NCBI RefSeq assembly: GCF_002374315.1
Contig: NZ_NWUX01000026.1
Coordinates: forward strand, 1-60,042
DNA: 60,042 nt
Direction: 5' to 3'
Source: Vreelandella nigrificans
GTDB lineage: Bacteria > Pseudomonadota > Gammaproteobacteria > Pseudomonadales > Halomonadaceae
Both the position numbers and the translations under genes were made by a program. The notes beneath the pieces are model-generated. The model saw nothing but the letters and a program-made list of their open reading frames with translations. It had not been told where the DNA came from and ran no database searches. Shown here one piece after another: positions 50,629-58,312 of this stretch. The first letter of the stretch is position 1; each line of letters begins with the position of its first letter.

Positions 50629-52139
50629 TTTTTAGCCCTCAGTGCCAACGTGAAGAGCAGAATCAAAACGAAAGCAGCTATATAAAAGCCAATCGCAATC
50701 GGGCTCTTCACTAACACCCACCAATCGCCGCCTCCCATAATCATTGACTGGCGAAGCGCTCGCTCTGCACCAGGGCCGATAATAAAGCCGAGTACCAAAG
50801 GCGCTAAAGGAAAGCTCAATAGCTTCAGAGTAATGCCCAGCAAGCCGGCAAAGAGTAATACCCAAACATCCATGGTCGAGTTATTGGCTGCGTATGTGCC
50901 AATAATCGCTAAAATAAAGACAGCGGGTATCATATAGCCAGGCTGGATCATGGCTATGCGCGAGTAGTAGGGCAGCAGCAGTTTACCGAGCACCAGGTTG
51001 ACCAGGTTAGCAAAAATCAACGTGAAGAATAGTGCATAAATAATCTCGGTATTATCGCTTAACAAGCTTGGCCCTGGTGTCATACCCATCAATATAAAGG
51101 CGGCACCGAAGAGCGCAGCTGTTGCACTACCTGGAATCCCAAAGGCAAAAAGAGGAATAAAGGTAGAGCCTGCGGTAGCGCTGTTGCCTGATTCTGCACT
51201 GGCGATCCCTTCTAAAGAGCCTTTACCAAAATCTTCAGGACGCTTGGAGAAGCGCTGGGCAAGACCATAGCTCATGAAAGCCGCGAGTGATTGACCAGCG
51301 CCAGGGAGCGCGCCAATAAAGGTGCCAACCGCCGCTCCGATGTAGGTCGCCTTTAACGTGAACTTAAACTCAGCCCAGGTCAGTTTATCTTTGCTTATGT
51401 CATAGCCTTGCAGCAGGCTGGCCTGATTGGCGACATCATCCATTATTTTGTCGACTTTACGCCGCCATAACTTAGCACCTTGAAAAACCACTTCCGAAAT
51501 TGCAAAGATACCGATCAGTACAGGAATCAGGCTTAGCCCGCCTGCCAGCCCTGGAATACCAAACGTCATACGCACAGCGCCGGTGATGGGGTCGCGCCCG
51601 ATCATGGCCAATAAAATACCGATGGCTGCAACGGCAAGACCCTTCGCGACCACACCCTGGCTAAGAGCAGCAATAAGAATTAATGAAAACGCATAAAGAG
51701 CAAAAAACTCAATGGGGCCAAAGGTCAGAGCAATAGCGGCTAGTGGTACAGCTATAAAAATTAATACCAAATCACTGGTGGTATCACCAATGACTGAAGA
51801 GTACAGCGCGGTATGCAATGCTTTACTGGGCTTGCCTTTGAGCTTGGCTTGATAGCCATCAATACTCGTTGCAGCTGCGCCTGGTGTACCTGGTACACCA
51901 AAGGAAATAGCTGAAATTGAGCCACCAAATAGGCCTCCTTTGTAAATACCTACTAGCAGGCCCATCGCCATGGCAGGTTCTAAGAAAAAGACAAAAGGCA
52001 GCAGGAGTGCGATGGCCATATCGCCTGAAAGGCCGGGTATCGCGCCTAGGGTGATGCCAAGCAGAACGCCTAGAAAAACATACATCAACACGTAAGGGTG
52101 AAAGGCCAACTGACTGGCCTGAATAATAAGATCAAGCAT
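50625..52139 (-). CDS. tctA: Tripartite tricarboxylate transporter large permease (TctA)
   Basis: This is a 504-residue protein with about 12 helices. It shows LGVLLGITLGAIPGLSGDMAIALLLP near residue 22 (family signature, split over two helices), GGSISAISFGVPGTPGAAATSIDGYQ near residue 72, GALPGAGQSLAAFMSYG near residue 277 and FGIPGSATAALFGAAFILMG near residue 332, a paired repeat typical of TctA. It forms the transport path of the TTT system. A hairpin separates it from tctC upstream. Confidence 0.95.
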   Translation of the reverse strand: MLDLIIQASQLAFHPYVLMYVFLGVLLGITLGAIPGLSGDMAIALLLPFVFFLEPAMAMGLLVGIYKGGLFGGSISAISFGVPGTPGAAATSIDGYQAKLKGKPSKALHTALYSSVIGDTTSDLVLIFIAVPLAAIALTFGPIEFFALYAFSLILIAALSQGVVAKGLAVAAIGILLAMIGRDPITGAVRMTFGIPGLAGGLSLIPVLIGIFAISEVVFQGAKLWRRKVDKIMDDVANQASLLQGYDISKDKLTWAEFKFTLKATYIGAAVGTFIGALPGAGQSLAAFMSYGLAQRFSKRPEDFGKGSLEGIASAESGNSATAGSTFIPLFAFGIPGSATAALFGAAFILMGMTPGPSLLSDNTEIIYALFFTLIFANLVNLVLGKLLLPYYSRIAMIQPGYMIPAVFILAIIGTYAANNSTMDVWVLLFAGLLGITLKLLSFPLAPLVLGFIIGPGAERALRQSMIMGGGDWWVLVKSPIAIGFYIAAFVLILLFTLALRAKK

Positions 52140-52174
52140 CAGCGCTCTCCGGCGAAGCTCTAATATAATGAAAT

Positions 52175-52197
52175 AACCCCGGTAGGTTACCGGGGTT
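52175..52197 (-). promoter_or_regulatory. Stem-loop between tctC and tctA
   Basis: AACCCCGGTA (52175-52184) and TACCGGGGTT (52188-52197) form a perfect 10-bp stem with a 3-nt loop. On the - strand it is followed by ATTTC, so it may act as a partial terminator or a stabilising 3' end that lets the binding protein be made in excess of the permease. Confidence 0.7.
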
Positions 52198-52207
52198 AGA
52201 AGCAGAG

Positions 52208-53185
52208 TTATTCTTCGTTAATAGCGGCTAATACTTCACTTACGCGTGCTGTTGTGTCGCGATAGATAGCCTGAGCGCTTTCCAGCCCTTGCACGTTATT
52301 TAAACCAGCGGAAGCTTGTGCACTCATGGTTTGTGCGGTGTCGGTCTCAAGCCCTTTCATGATGCATTCAGAAAGTTCTTGTTGAATGGATTCAGGGACT
52401 GACGAGTAGGTGTAAACCAGCAGTGGTGCTTCAAAAGAGACGTCGTAACCCGCTTCTTTAAAGGTGGGAACGTCAGGTAGTACGTCTGAGCGCTCTTCTG
52501 CAAACACACCTATTGCGGTAACTTCACCAGAATTTACATTAGAAACAATCGAAGGTGGGAGCGTCATGCCTAAATCAATGTGCCCACCGAGAATCATCGT
52601 GCGCGTTTCACCCCCTCCAGTTGTGGGTAAATGCACATTTTGAATGCCGGTTTCCATCTCGAGCATTACTAAGGGTAAGTGAACTAAACTAAGTGGATCC
52701 GCATGACCAAATACTAATGAGTTGGGCTGAGCTTCAGCGAGTTCAATCCACTCTTCTATGCTCTGGATTTCGTGGTCGGCTTTGACGTAAACCGTCGGTT
52801 TCCAATCGGTAAGATGGACAATCGGTGACCAGTCTTCGACCTCCCAATCTGTCTCTTCTGTTAGCGTTTGGGTAATGGTGGCTGAGTAATCCGCCATCAA
52901 AATTGTGTGGCCATTGGGCGTTGCATCCGCAACAAACTGCAAGCCTTCCATACCTCCGGCTCCCGGCATGCTGACTACATCAATACGGGTGCCACAATGC
53001 TCTGCCGCATTGGCGGCAATAATGCGGGCAGTGATGTCTGTACTACCACCGGCACCATAGGGCATCACAATACGAATAGGGTCATTTCCAAGGCTTGGGC
53101 TACTATCAGCAGTAGCAAGACCAGCGGCACATGTCAGAAAGGCAGCGCTTACAGCAGTGGCAATCTTGGCTCTTTTAATTTGCAT
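52208..53185 (-). CDS. tctC: Tripartite tricarboxylate transporter substrate-binding protein (TctC)
   Basis: This is a 325-residue periplasmic protein with a signal peptide (MQIKRAK, hydrophobic core, cleavage near ATA/DS at about residue 27). RIVMPYGAGGSTDITARII near residue 38 and SMPGAGGMEGLQFVADATPNG near residue 73 are the two carboxylate-binding loops of the Bug/TctC family. FAEERSDVLPDVPTFKEAGYDV near residue 228 is the third family block, split over strand and loop. It binds a carboxylate and feeds TctAB. The AGGGAA ribosome-binding site supports the start. The ligand is unknown. Confidence 0.94.
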   Translation of the reverse strand: MQIKRAKIATAVSAAFLTCAAGLATADSSPSLGNDPIRIVMPYGAGGSTDITARIIAANAAEHCGTRIDVVSMPGAGGMEGLQFVADATPNGHTILMADYSATITQTLTEETDWEVEDWSPIVHLTDWKPTVYVKADHEIQSIEEWIELAEAQPNSLVFGHADPLSLVHLPLVMLEMETGIQNVHLPTTGGGETRTMILGGHIDLGMTLPPSIVSNVNSGEVTAIGVFAEERSDVLPDVPTFKEAGYDVSFEAPLLVYTYSSVPESIQQELSECIMKGLETDTAQTMSAQASAGLNNVQGLESAQAIYRDTTARVSEVLAAINEE

Positions 53186-53543
53186 ATTAGTTTCCCTGCT
53201 TTTTTTGATTTGTCATTGTGTTGCGATTAATAAATTTGTTGGGTTGTCGATTTAAAAGCAACACTTGCTCAACAACCATAGAAGTTCGTCAAGCCAACGT
53301 TTTGTCAATTTCGATGGTTTTAATGTCAATATCAATGTTTCTTGAGTTTGTGTTTTTTGATAAATATCAGCAGGTTGTAATATTTGGATATTGTTTTCAC
53401 TGCATTGGGTGCAATTGAGATGATGATTCTACTGTGCCTTAAGCACTCGGCAGTATTATTTGATATTTTTGTAGTGTGAGAACTAAAGGGGCTGAGTGCT
53501 TATTTGTTTAACGGGCTAACTAAGTTGCTGCTCTTATTTTATT

Positions 53544-53588
53544 ATTAGTTTCATTGGTATTAGTTTCGTTGGTATTAGTTTCGATTGT
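53544..53588 (+). repeat. Three 15-bp tandem repeats
   Basis: ATTAGTTTCATTGGT (53544-53558), ATTAGTTTCGTTGGT (53559-53573) and ATTAGTTTCGATTGT (53574-53588) follow each other. They lie in noncoding DNA directly before the repeated element at 53591. Confidence 0.88.
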
Positions 53589-53670
53589 CATCGTCAAACA
53601 GCGCAATCTGCTGGAGAGGGGGGAGCATTTGCGCGGAAGTGCTATACATTTCGGGAGGTATATATACAAA

Positions 53671-53693
53671 CTCCAGGCCTTTTGGGCCCGGAG
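53671..53693 (-). terminator. Terminator-like hairpin after the second nitrate transporter gene
   Basis: CTCCAGGCC (53671-53679) pairs with GGGCCCGGAG with one mismatch around a TTTT loop. On the - strand it is followed by TTTG. It is about 50 bp downstream of the transporter stop and closes the nar run of genes. Confidence 0.6.
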
Positions 53694-53730
53694 TGTAAGG
53701 TAGTGCTAGAGAGTGTAAGGTAGTGCTAGA
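53691..53730 (+). repeat. Perfect 20-bp tandem duplication
   Basis: The 20-bp sequence at 53691-53710 (starting GAGTGTAAGG) is repeated without change at 53711-53730, 15 bp after the stop of the nitrate transporter gene. Full identity suggests a recent event. Confidence 0.93.
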
Positions 53731-53744
53731 GGTGGGTGATACGT

Positions 53745-55238
53745 TCATAGCCTAGCATTCTGCAGTGCTTGCTCTTCGATGTCTCGGTCTACTGACGAAA
53801 CATAGTACTCGTCATCAAAAGCGCCCTCAGGCTCCTTGAGCCATACAAGGCAGATAAGCCAGCTGATAAATGCGCCGGTGGCGATGATGTAAAAAAACTG
53901 CGCCGGTGTGACAAACGTAAAGATGGTTAAGTAGACCACGGCGCCAACATTGCCGTAGGCACCCGCCATACCCGAGATCTGTCCGGTGATACGGCGCTTG
54001 ATGGACGGAATGATACCGAAGGTCGCCCCCTCAGCCCCTTGCACGAAAATCGAGGTGCCGATAGTCACGGCAATCGCCAGAATCAACGGCCAGCTCGAAT
54101 TGAGCATGCCCATTAACAAGAAGCCAATGCTAATGCCAAACATGTAGCACAGCATGACGAAACGCCGGTTGCCCATACGGTCAGAAACCATACCACCCAT
54201 GGGGCGTGCTACCAGGTTAACGAAGGCAAACGAGGCTGCAATCATGCCAGCAGTGGCGGCATTCAGCCCCCAGGTTTCTTCAAAGAACATGGGCAGCATC
54301 GACACCACGGCCAGCTCAGCGCCAAAGTTGGCAAAGTAGGTACTGTTAAGTGCTGCTACGCTGTTGAAGGAGTACTTATCGTCCTCAGGTACCCCCTTGC
54401 GCAGGATCGGTAGATTGACTCGCAGGATCTGCACAATCTGATAGATGACAATCGCGGCAATGACAAGATAGGCGATAATGGCATTAGTGACCGATAAATA
54501 GCCCATATACTGAATACGCCAGACCAGGATAGCGAGCACGCCGACCAGCGGGATCGTCCAAATGATCAACTTGATCATGTCGCCCCAGGAGCTCACTTCC
54601 ATGGCGGCGGTTTTGCGTGGTTTGCGGTGGGAGTTGATATCTGGACCATCAGTGATCGCAAACCAGTAGTAGACACCGTAAGCCGCCATCACGATAGCGC
54701 TCTGGGCGATGGCCCAGCGCCAGCCATCGGGGCCGCCATACATGCTAAGCGCAATGGTCGGCAGCGACATGGCCGCTACAGCAGAGCCGAAGTTACCCCA
54801 GCCAGCGTAGAAGCCCTCTGCGAAGCCAATATCCTTGGGCTTGAACCACAGCGCCGTCATGTGGATACCCACCACGAAGCTGGCTCCAATCGAGCTTAAT
54901 ACCAGGCGTGCCACTAGCAGTTGCGTCATGCTGTTGCCGAAAGCGAACGCCAACGCTGGTATCGACATCGTCACCATCAGCACTGAGAACACCCGACGTG
55001 GGCCGAAGCGATCTAGCGCCATGCCAACAATAATACGGGCAGGTATCGTCAATGCCACGTTACATATGGCGAATAGTTTGAGGTCTTCTGGCGTTAGCCA
55101 ATCGACACTCTTGAGCATGCTTGACGCCAAGGGCGCCATATTGAACCACACGTAGAACGTGATGAAAAAGGCAATCCAGGTCAGGTGCAAAGCCCGAATT
55201 TCAGGGCTGCGGAACTTGAATACAGCGGAAACTTTCAT
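53745..55238 (-). CDS. Nitrate/nitrite transporter, NarK1-like (NNP family MFS)
   Basis: This is a 497-residue membrane protein with 12 helices. NVALTIPARIIVGMALDRFGPRR near residue 60 holds the conserved Arg of the first nitrate motif in two blocks. FYAGWGNFGSAVAAMSLP near residue 145 is the nitrate signature. ASFAFVNLVARPMGGMVSDRMG near residue 325 holds the second substrate Arg. GQISGMAGAYGNVGAVVYL near residue 427 is the second signature. It resembles the NarK1/NasA-type proton-nitrate symporters. It is the last of the narXL-narK-usp series on this strand. Confidence 0.9.
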   Translation of the reverse strand: MKVSAVFKFRSPEIRALHLTWIAFFITFYVWFNMAPLASSMLKSVDWLTPEDLKLFAICNVALTIPARIIVGMALDRFGPRRVFSVLMVTMSIPALAFAFGNSMTQLLVARLVLSSIGASFVVGIHMTALWFKPKDIGFAEGFYAGWGNFGSAVAAMSLPTIALSMYGGPDGWRWAIAQSAIVMAAYGVYYWFAITDGPDINSHRKPRKTAAMEVSSWGDMIKLIIWTIPLVGVLAILVWRIQYMGYLSVTNAIIAYLVIAAIVIYQIVQILRVNLPILRKGVPEDDKYSFNSVAALNSTYFANFGAELAVVSMLPMFFEETWGLNAATAGMIAASFAFVNLVARPMGGMVSDRMGNRRFVMLCYMFGISIGFLLMGMLNSSWPLILAIAVTIGTSIFVQGAEGATFGIIPSIKRRITGQISGMAGAYGNVGAVVYLTIFTFVTPAQFFYIIATGAFISWLICLVWLKEPEGAFDDEYYVSSVDRDIEEQALQNARL

Positions 55239-55281
55239 GGTCGTATCATCCTGTGTCCCAAAAGGTTATTAAGTGAGCTGG

Positions 55282-55740
55282 TTAAGGGCTGGGGAGGATC
55301 AGTAAGGGACACTCTGCTCGCCGGGCTAAGAACGAGCTGACACTGCCGAAGGTCATGTAATCGAGTTCATCGACGAAGTAAGTCAGTGATTTGGCGATGA
55401 TACCTCCGTCCGGTTGATGGCTATGGCGAGCAATCACCAGCAGATCTGGCGAGATTTTTCGAGTTGCTTGAAGCAGCATCTTGCGGGCATCACCCTCTGC
55501 CAATAGCAGCTCGGTGTGAAACCCTTCGCCGGTAGCAAACGCCACACCCTCTTGGAGGTATTGCTTTAACTCATCATGCTCTTGCTGAAACAGTGCTTCG
55601 TTGTTATCGGTAGCGTCGAGTGGGTTCTCCACTACACCAACGAGTACCAGTAGGGGTTGGTTGCAACGAAACATATCCACGACCTGAGCAAGGGCCAGCT
55701 TGGCGTTTCGCGAACCGTCATAGGCGATCATGATTTTCAT
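55282..55740 (-). CDS. Universal stress protein (UspA family)
   Basis: This is a 152-residue protein. The start at 55740 has GGAGG upstream; a longer frame adds ten residues without support. MIAYDGSRNAKLAL opens the Usp fold and PDLLVIARHSHQ near residue 107 begins the nucleotide loop. The ending FGSVSSFLARRAECPLLIL matches the GS-x-S half of the ATP-binding motif, but the loop between the two halves is longer than usual. It lies between two nitrate transporter genes on the same strand and is probably expressed with them under low oxygen. Its partner is unknown. Confidence 0.88.
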   Translation of the reverse strand: MKIMIAYDGSRNAKLALAQVVDMFRCNQPLLVLVGVVENPLDATDNNEALFQQEHDELKQYLQEGVAFATGEGFHTELLLAEGDARKMLLQATRKISPDLLVIARHSHQPDGGIIAKSLTYFVDELDYMTFGSVSSFLARRAECPLLILPSP

Positions 55741-55772
55741 GGTGTCCTCCCGCACGGGGGTAGGGGGCAAGA

Positions 55773-55792
55773 CCCGGAGGCTCAGCTCCGGG
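55773..55792 (-). promoter_or_regulatory. Stem-loop between narK and the usp gene
   Basis: CCCGGAG (55773-55779) and CTCCGGG (55786-55792) form a perfect 7-bp stem with a 6-nt loop. There is no T-tract. It may set the relative amounts of narK and usp mRNA. Confidence 0.5.
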
Positions 55793-55812
55793 GATAAAAA
55801 GGTTGGTTGTGT

Positions 55813-57405
55813 TCAGGGATTCTTAACGTAGGCGTTTTTGCGCAGGTAGAACCACCAGTTGATAACAAGACAGATGGCGTAGAAGATGGCGAAGCCGTAC
55901 ATGGCAAGTTCTGGTGTGCCGGCTTGAATTTGCTCGCCCATCACCCGCGGAGCGATGAAGGCGCCATAGGCAGCGACGGCAGACGTCCAGCCAAGCACTG
56001 GGCCTTTCTGCTGCTGGTCAAAGATCACGCCGATACTGCGAAACGTAGAGCCGTTACCGATACCACTGGCGGCGAATAACACAATGAACAGCAGTAGGAA
56101 TAGCCAAAAGAATTGATTGGGGTCGGTGGCGTTATAGGCTTGCATCATCACATAGCCGGTGGCGATCGAGGCGACCACCATGATGGCGGAGATTATTTGG
56201 GTGACGATAGAACCACCCACTTTGTCGGAGATCCAGCCGCCTAACGGACGGATGAGGGCTCCAACGAAGGGGCCTATCCAGGCCCAGGTTAAGGCGCTGG
56301 GTGCTTCCGGATTGGCCACGCGAATCAGCGTGCCATCGGCAGTCGCTTCCATCATATTGCCGAAGATAACGTTGATGGAGAGCGGTAAGGCAGCAGAGAA
56401 GCCGATAAAGGAGCCGAAGGTCAGAATGTAGAGGATAGTCATTGACCAAGTGTGTTTATTGGAAAATATCGCGAACTGCTTCTGGATATTGGGCTTGATG
56501 TCGCCGGGAATCAGGCGCAACAACACTAGGGTCAGCACGATCGTTAGCGGCAAAGCAATCCACATATTGAGCCAGCTGAGTGCTAGCACACCGATGATAG
56601 TAGTGACGATGCCGATGCTGTAGAGGCCTAGAATCTTGCTGAAAGCCGCCAGTGGTGTACCAGGGTTGGGCGTAATAGTGCGTAGATTGTTCATGCCGAA
56701 CCAACCGGCGAACGCTAATGGGATCAAAAATACGAGCCAGATAAAGCCGGCATTCTGAATCCAGGTATCGGTACCTGCTTCGATACGACCGATCAAGGTA
56801 CCGCTGGCGCTTTGCAACTCCATCGGAGAACCGGCAATAGCACCGAAAATACCGACGGTCATTACCAGTGGTATCACAATCTGCATCGTGGTGACGCCGA
56901 AATTGCCGAGGCCCGCGTTCATGCCTAAGGCATAACCTTGCTGCTTGCTGGGGTAGAAGGTGGAAATGTTGCTCATTGAGCAAGCAAAGTTACCTCCGCC
57001 GATACCCGAAAGTAGTGCCAAAGCCTGGAATACCCAGAACGGTGTGCCTGGATTCATTAAGGCAATACCAGTACCTGCTGCGGGGATCATCAGCAGTGCA
57101 GTAGTCAGGAAGATAGTGTTACGCCCGCCAGCGATGCGGATCATAAACGATGCCGGGATACGTAACGTGGCACCCGCTAGGCCAGCAAGCGCCGTCAGGG
57201 AGAAGAGTTGGCTAACCGTGAATGCAAAACCCAGGTTTTGCATTTGGGTGGCGATCATTCCCCACATCATCCAGACGGCAAAGCCCATCAGCAGGCTGGG
57301 AATGGATATCCATAGGTTACGGTTAGCTACCTGTTTGCCTTGCTGTTCCCAGAATTGGGGGTCTTCTATATCCCACTGCTCAATGTCAGCATTTCTTTTG
57401 CTCAT
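55813..57405 (-). CDS. narK: Nitrate/nitrite antiporter NarK
   Basis: This is a 530-residue MFS protein with 12 helices, closely similar to E. coli NarK from the N terminus (DIEDPQFWEQQGKQVANRNL). GATLRIPASFMIRIAGGRN near residue 75 carries the first substrate Arg, GMNAGLGNFGVTTMQ near residue 160 is the first nitrate signature, GPFVGALIRPLGGWISDKVGG near residue 380 has the second Arg, and GNGSTFRSIG follows near residue 460. NarK takes up nitrate and expels nitrite during nitrate respiration. The AAGGGGAAA ribosome-binding site supports the start. A NarL-type site lies 110 bp upstream. Confidence 0.94.
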   Translation of the reverse strand: MSKRNADIEQWDIEDPQFWEQQGKQVANRNLWISIPSLLMGFAVWMMWGMIATQMQNLGFAFTVSQLFSLTALAGLAGATLRIPASFMIRIAGGRNTIFLTTALLMIPAAGTGIALMNPGTPFWVFQALALLSGIGGGNFACSMSNISTFYPSKQQGYALGMNAGLGNFGVTTMQIVIPLVMTVGIFGAIAGSPMELQSASGTLIGRIEAGTDTWIQNAGFIWLVFLIPLAFAGWFGMNNLRTITPNPGTPLAAFSKILGLYSIGIVTTIIGVLALSWLNMWIALPLTIVLTLVLLRLIPGDIKPNIQKQFAIFSNKHTWSMTILYILTFGSFIGFSAALPLSINVIFGNMMEATADGTLIRVANPEAPSALTWAWIGPFVGALIRPLGGWISDKVGGSIVTQIISAIMVVASIATGYVMMQAYNATDPNQFFWLFLLLFIVLFAASGIGNGSTFRSIGVIFDQQQKGPVLGWTSAVAAYGAFIAPRVMGEQIQAGTPELAMYGFAIFYAICLVINWWFYLRKNAYVKNP

Positions 57406-57514
57406 GGCGGTTTCCCCTTGGCATTAATCCTTTCTGCGTTTAGCAGTTAGAAGGCAAGATACGCTTGGGAAGATAATTGAGAAACCGCGAGAAATAGCTG
57501 GGAAATCAGCGGCA

Positions 57515-57530
57515 TACCCCTTGAGAGGTA
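57515..57530. promoter_or_regulatory. 7-2-7 NarL binding site upstream of narK
   Basis: TACCCCT-TG-AGAGGTA is a perfect inverted pair of NarL/NarP heptamers (consensus TACYYMT) spaced by two bases, the arrangement NarL prefers. It sits between narL and narK, 110 bp before the narK start, and is probably where phospho-NarL controls the narK unit. Confidence 0.8.
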
Positions 57531-57643
57531 GTCGCTGATAAGGTGAAGCTAATTGATTTTAAAAACAAAAAAATAGAACGGGGTAAGGTTAAGTCACTGA
57601 AAAAGTACCCTGCGAGTCTTTGGAGGTAACCACACAGAGTTGG

Positions 57644-58312
57644 CTAGCGATCGATGCCTTCCTGCACTGCCCAAACTGCAGCTTCGACACGTGAGCGTAA
57701 GTTAAGCTTTTTGAGCAAGTGCTTGACGTGGACTTTGACAGTGCCTTCGGTAATATCCAGCTTGCGTGCGATAAGCTTATTGGAGAGCCCTCCGGCAAGT
57801 TGTTGGAGGATTTCACGCTCACGTTGGGTTAGGCTATGAATATCCGGGGTAGTAGGCGCATTACGCTGATTGCGCAATGCTTCCGCGAGTAGAGCGGTGA
57901 GGCTTTCGCTGATTACCATACGTCCCAGGGCAGCCTGGCGCAGTTGGCGTACCATGTCTTCAGGCTCCATATCCTTTAGCAGGTAACCATCGGCGCCGTT
58001 GCGCAGCGCCGCGACCACATCATCCTCATGGTCGGAAACAGTGAACATCACCACCCGGCCGCTATAGTTAGCTTCCCGAAGACGACGCAGTGCTTCTAAA
58101 CCATTGATGTCTGGCATATTTAAATCAAGCAGTACCAGATCAGGCTCAAGCTGTATGGCAAGCGCGATGCCCTCTTCAGGGTTACCCGTCTCACCAACCA
58201 GTTCAAGGTCGTCTTCCAGCTCAAGCAGCTGTGCCACGCCGCGCCGTAGTAGAGGATGATCATCAATAATTATGAGGCTGGCAGGTGTATCTTTGGTGGT
58301 TGTAAGCGTCAT
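57644..58312 (-). CDS. narL: Nitrate/nitrite response regulator NarL
   Basis: This is a 222-residue two-domain response regulator. The receiver has IIIDDHPLLRRGV near residue 14, the phospho-Asp in LVLLDLNMPDINGLEALR near residue 62, FTVSD near residue 90 and YLLKD with the conserved Lys near residue 113. The C-terminal helix-turn-helix is at about residues 158-215 (LTQREREILQQLAGGLSNK, then DITEGTVKVHVKHLLKKL). Its start codon shares a base with the narX stop (TAATG), so the pair is translationally coupled. It likely acts at the 7-2-7 site before narK. Confidence 0.94.
   Translation of the reverse strand: MTLTTTKDTPASLIIIDDHPLLRRGVAQLLELEDDLELVGETGNPEEGIALAIQLEPDLVLLDLNMPDINGLEALRRLREANYSGRVVMFTVSDHEDDVVAALRNGADGYLLKDMEPEDMVRQLRQAALGRMVISESLTALLAEALRNQRNAPTTPDIHSLTQREREILQQLAGGLSNKLIARKLDITEGTVKVHVKHLLKKLNLRSRVEAAVWAVQEGIDR

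Larger units (their letters stand above)
53186..53744. other. 559-bp AT-rich noncoding region
   Basis: No open frame here looks like a protein gene. The stretch must hold the tctC promoter and the 3' end of the nitrate transporter gene. It contains a 15-bp tandem repeat (53544-53588), a copy of an element found in the gab terminator (53591-53614), a terminator-like hairpin (53671-53693) and a 20-bp tandem duplication (53691-53730). Confidence 0.7.

Noticed and set aside
53544..53730. Repeats considered as a CRISPR array
   Set aside because: The units are directly adjacent with no spacers, the two arrays have different sequences, and no cas genes are present.
57553..57566. FNR/ANR-like box upstream of narK
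   Set aside because: Only one half-site (TTGAT) is good; the other half reads AAAAC and matches the consensus at two of five positions. It is also further from narK than the NarL site, unlike the usual order.
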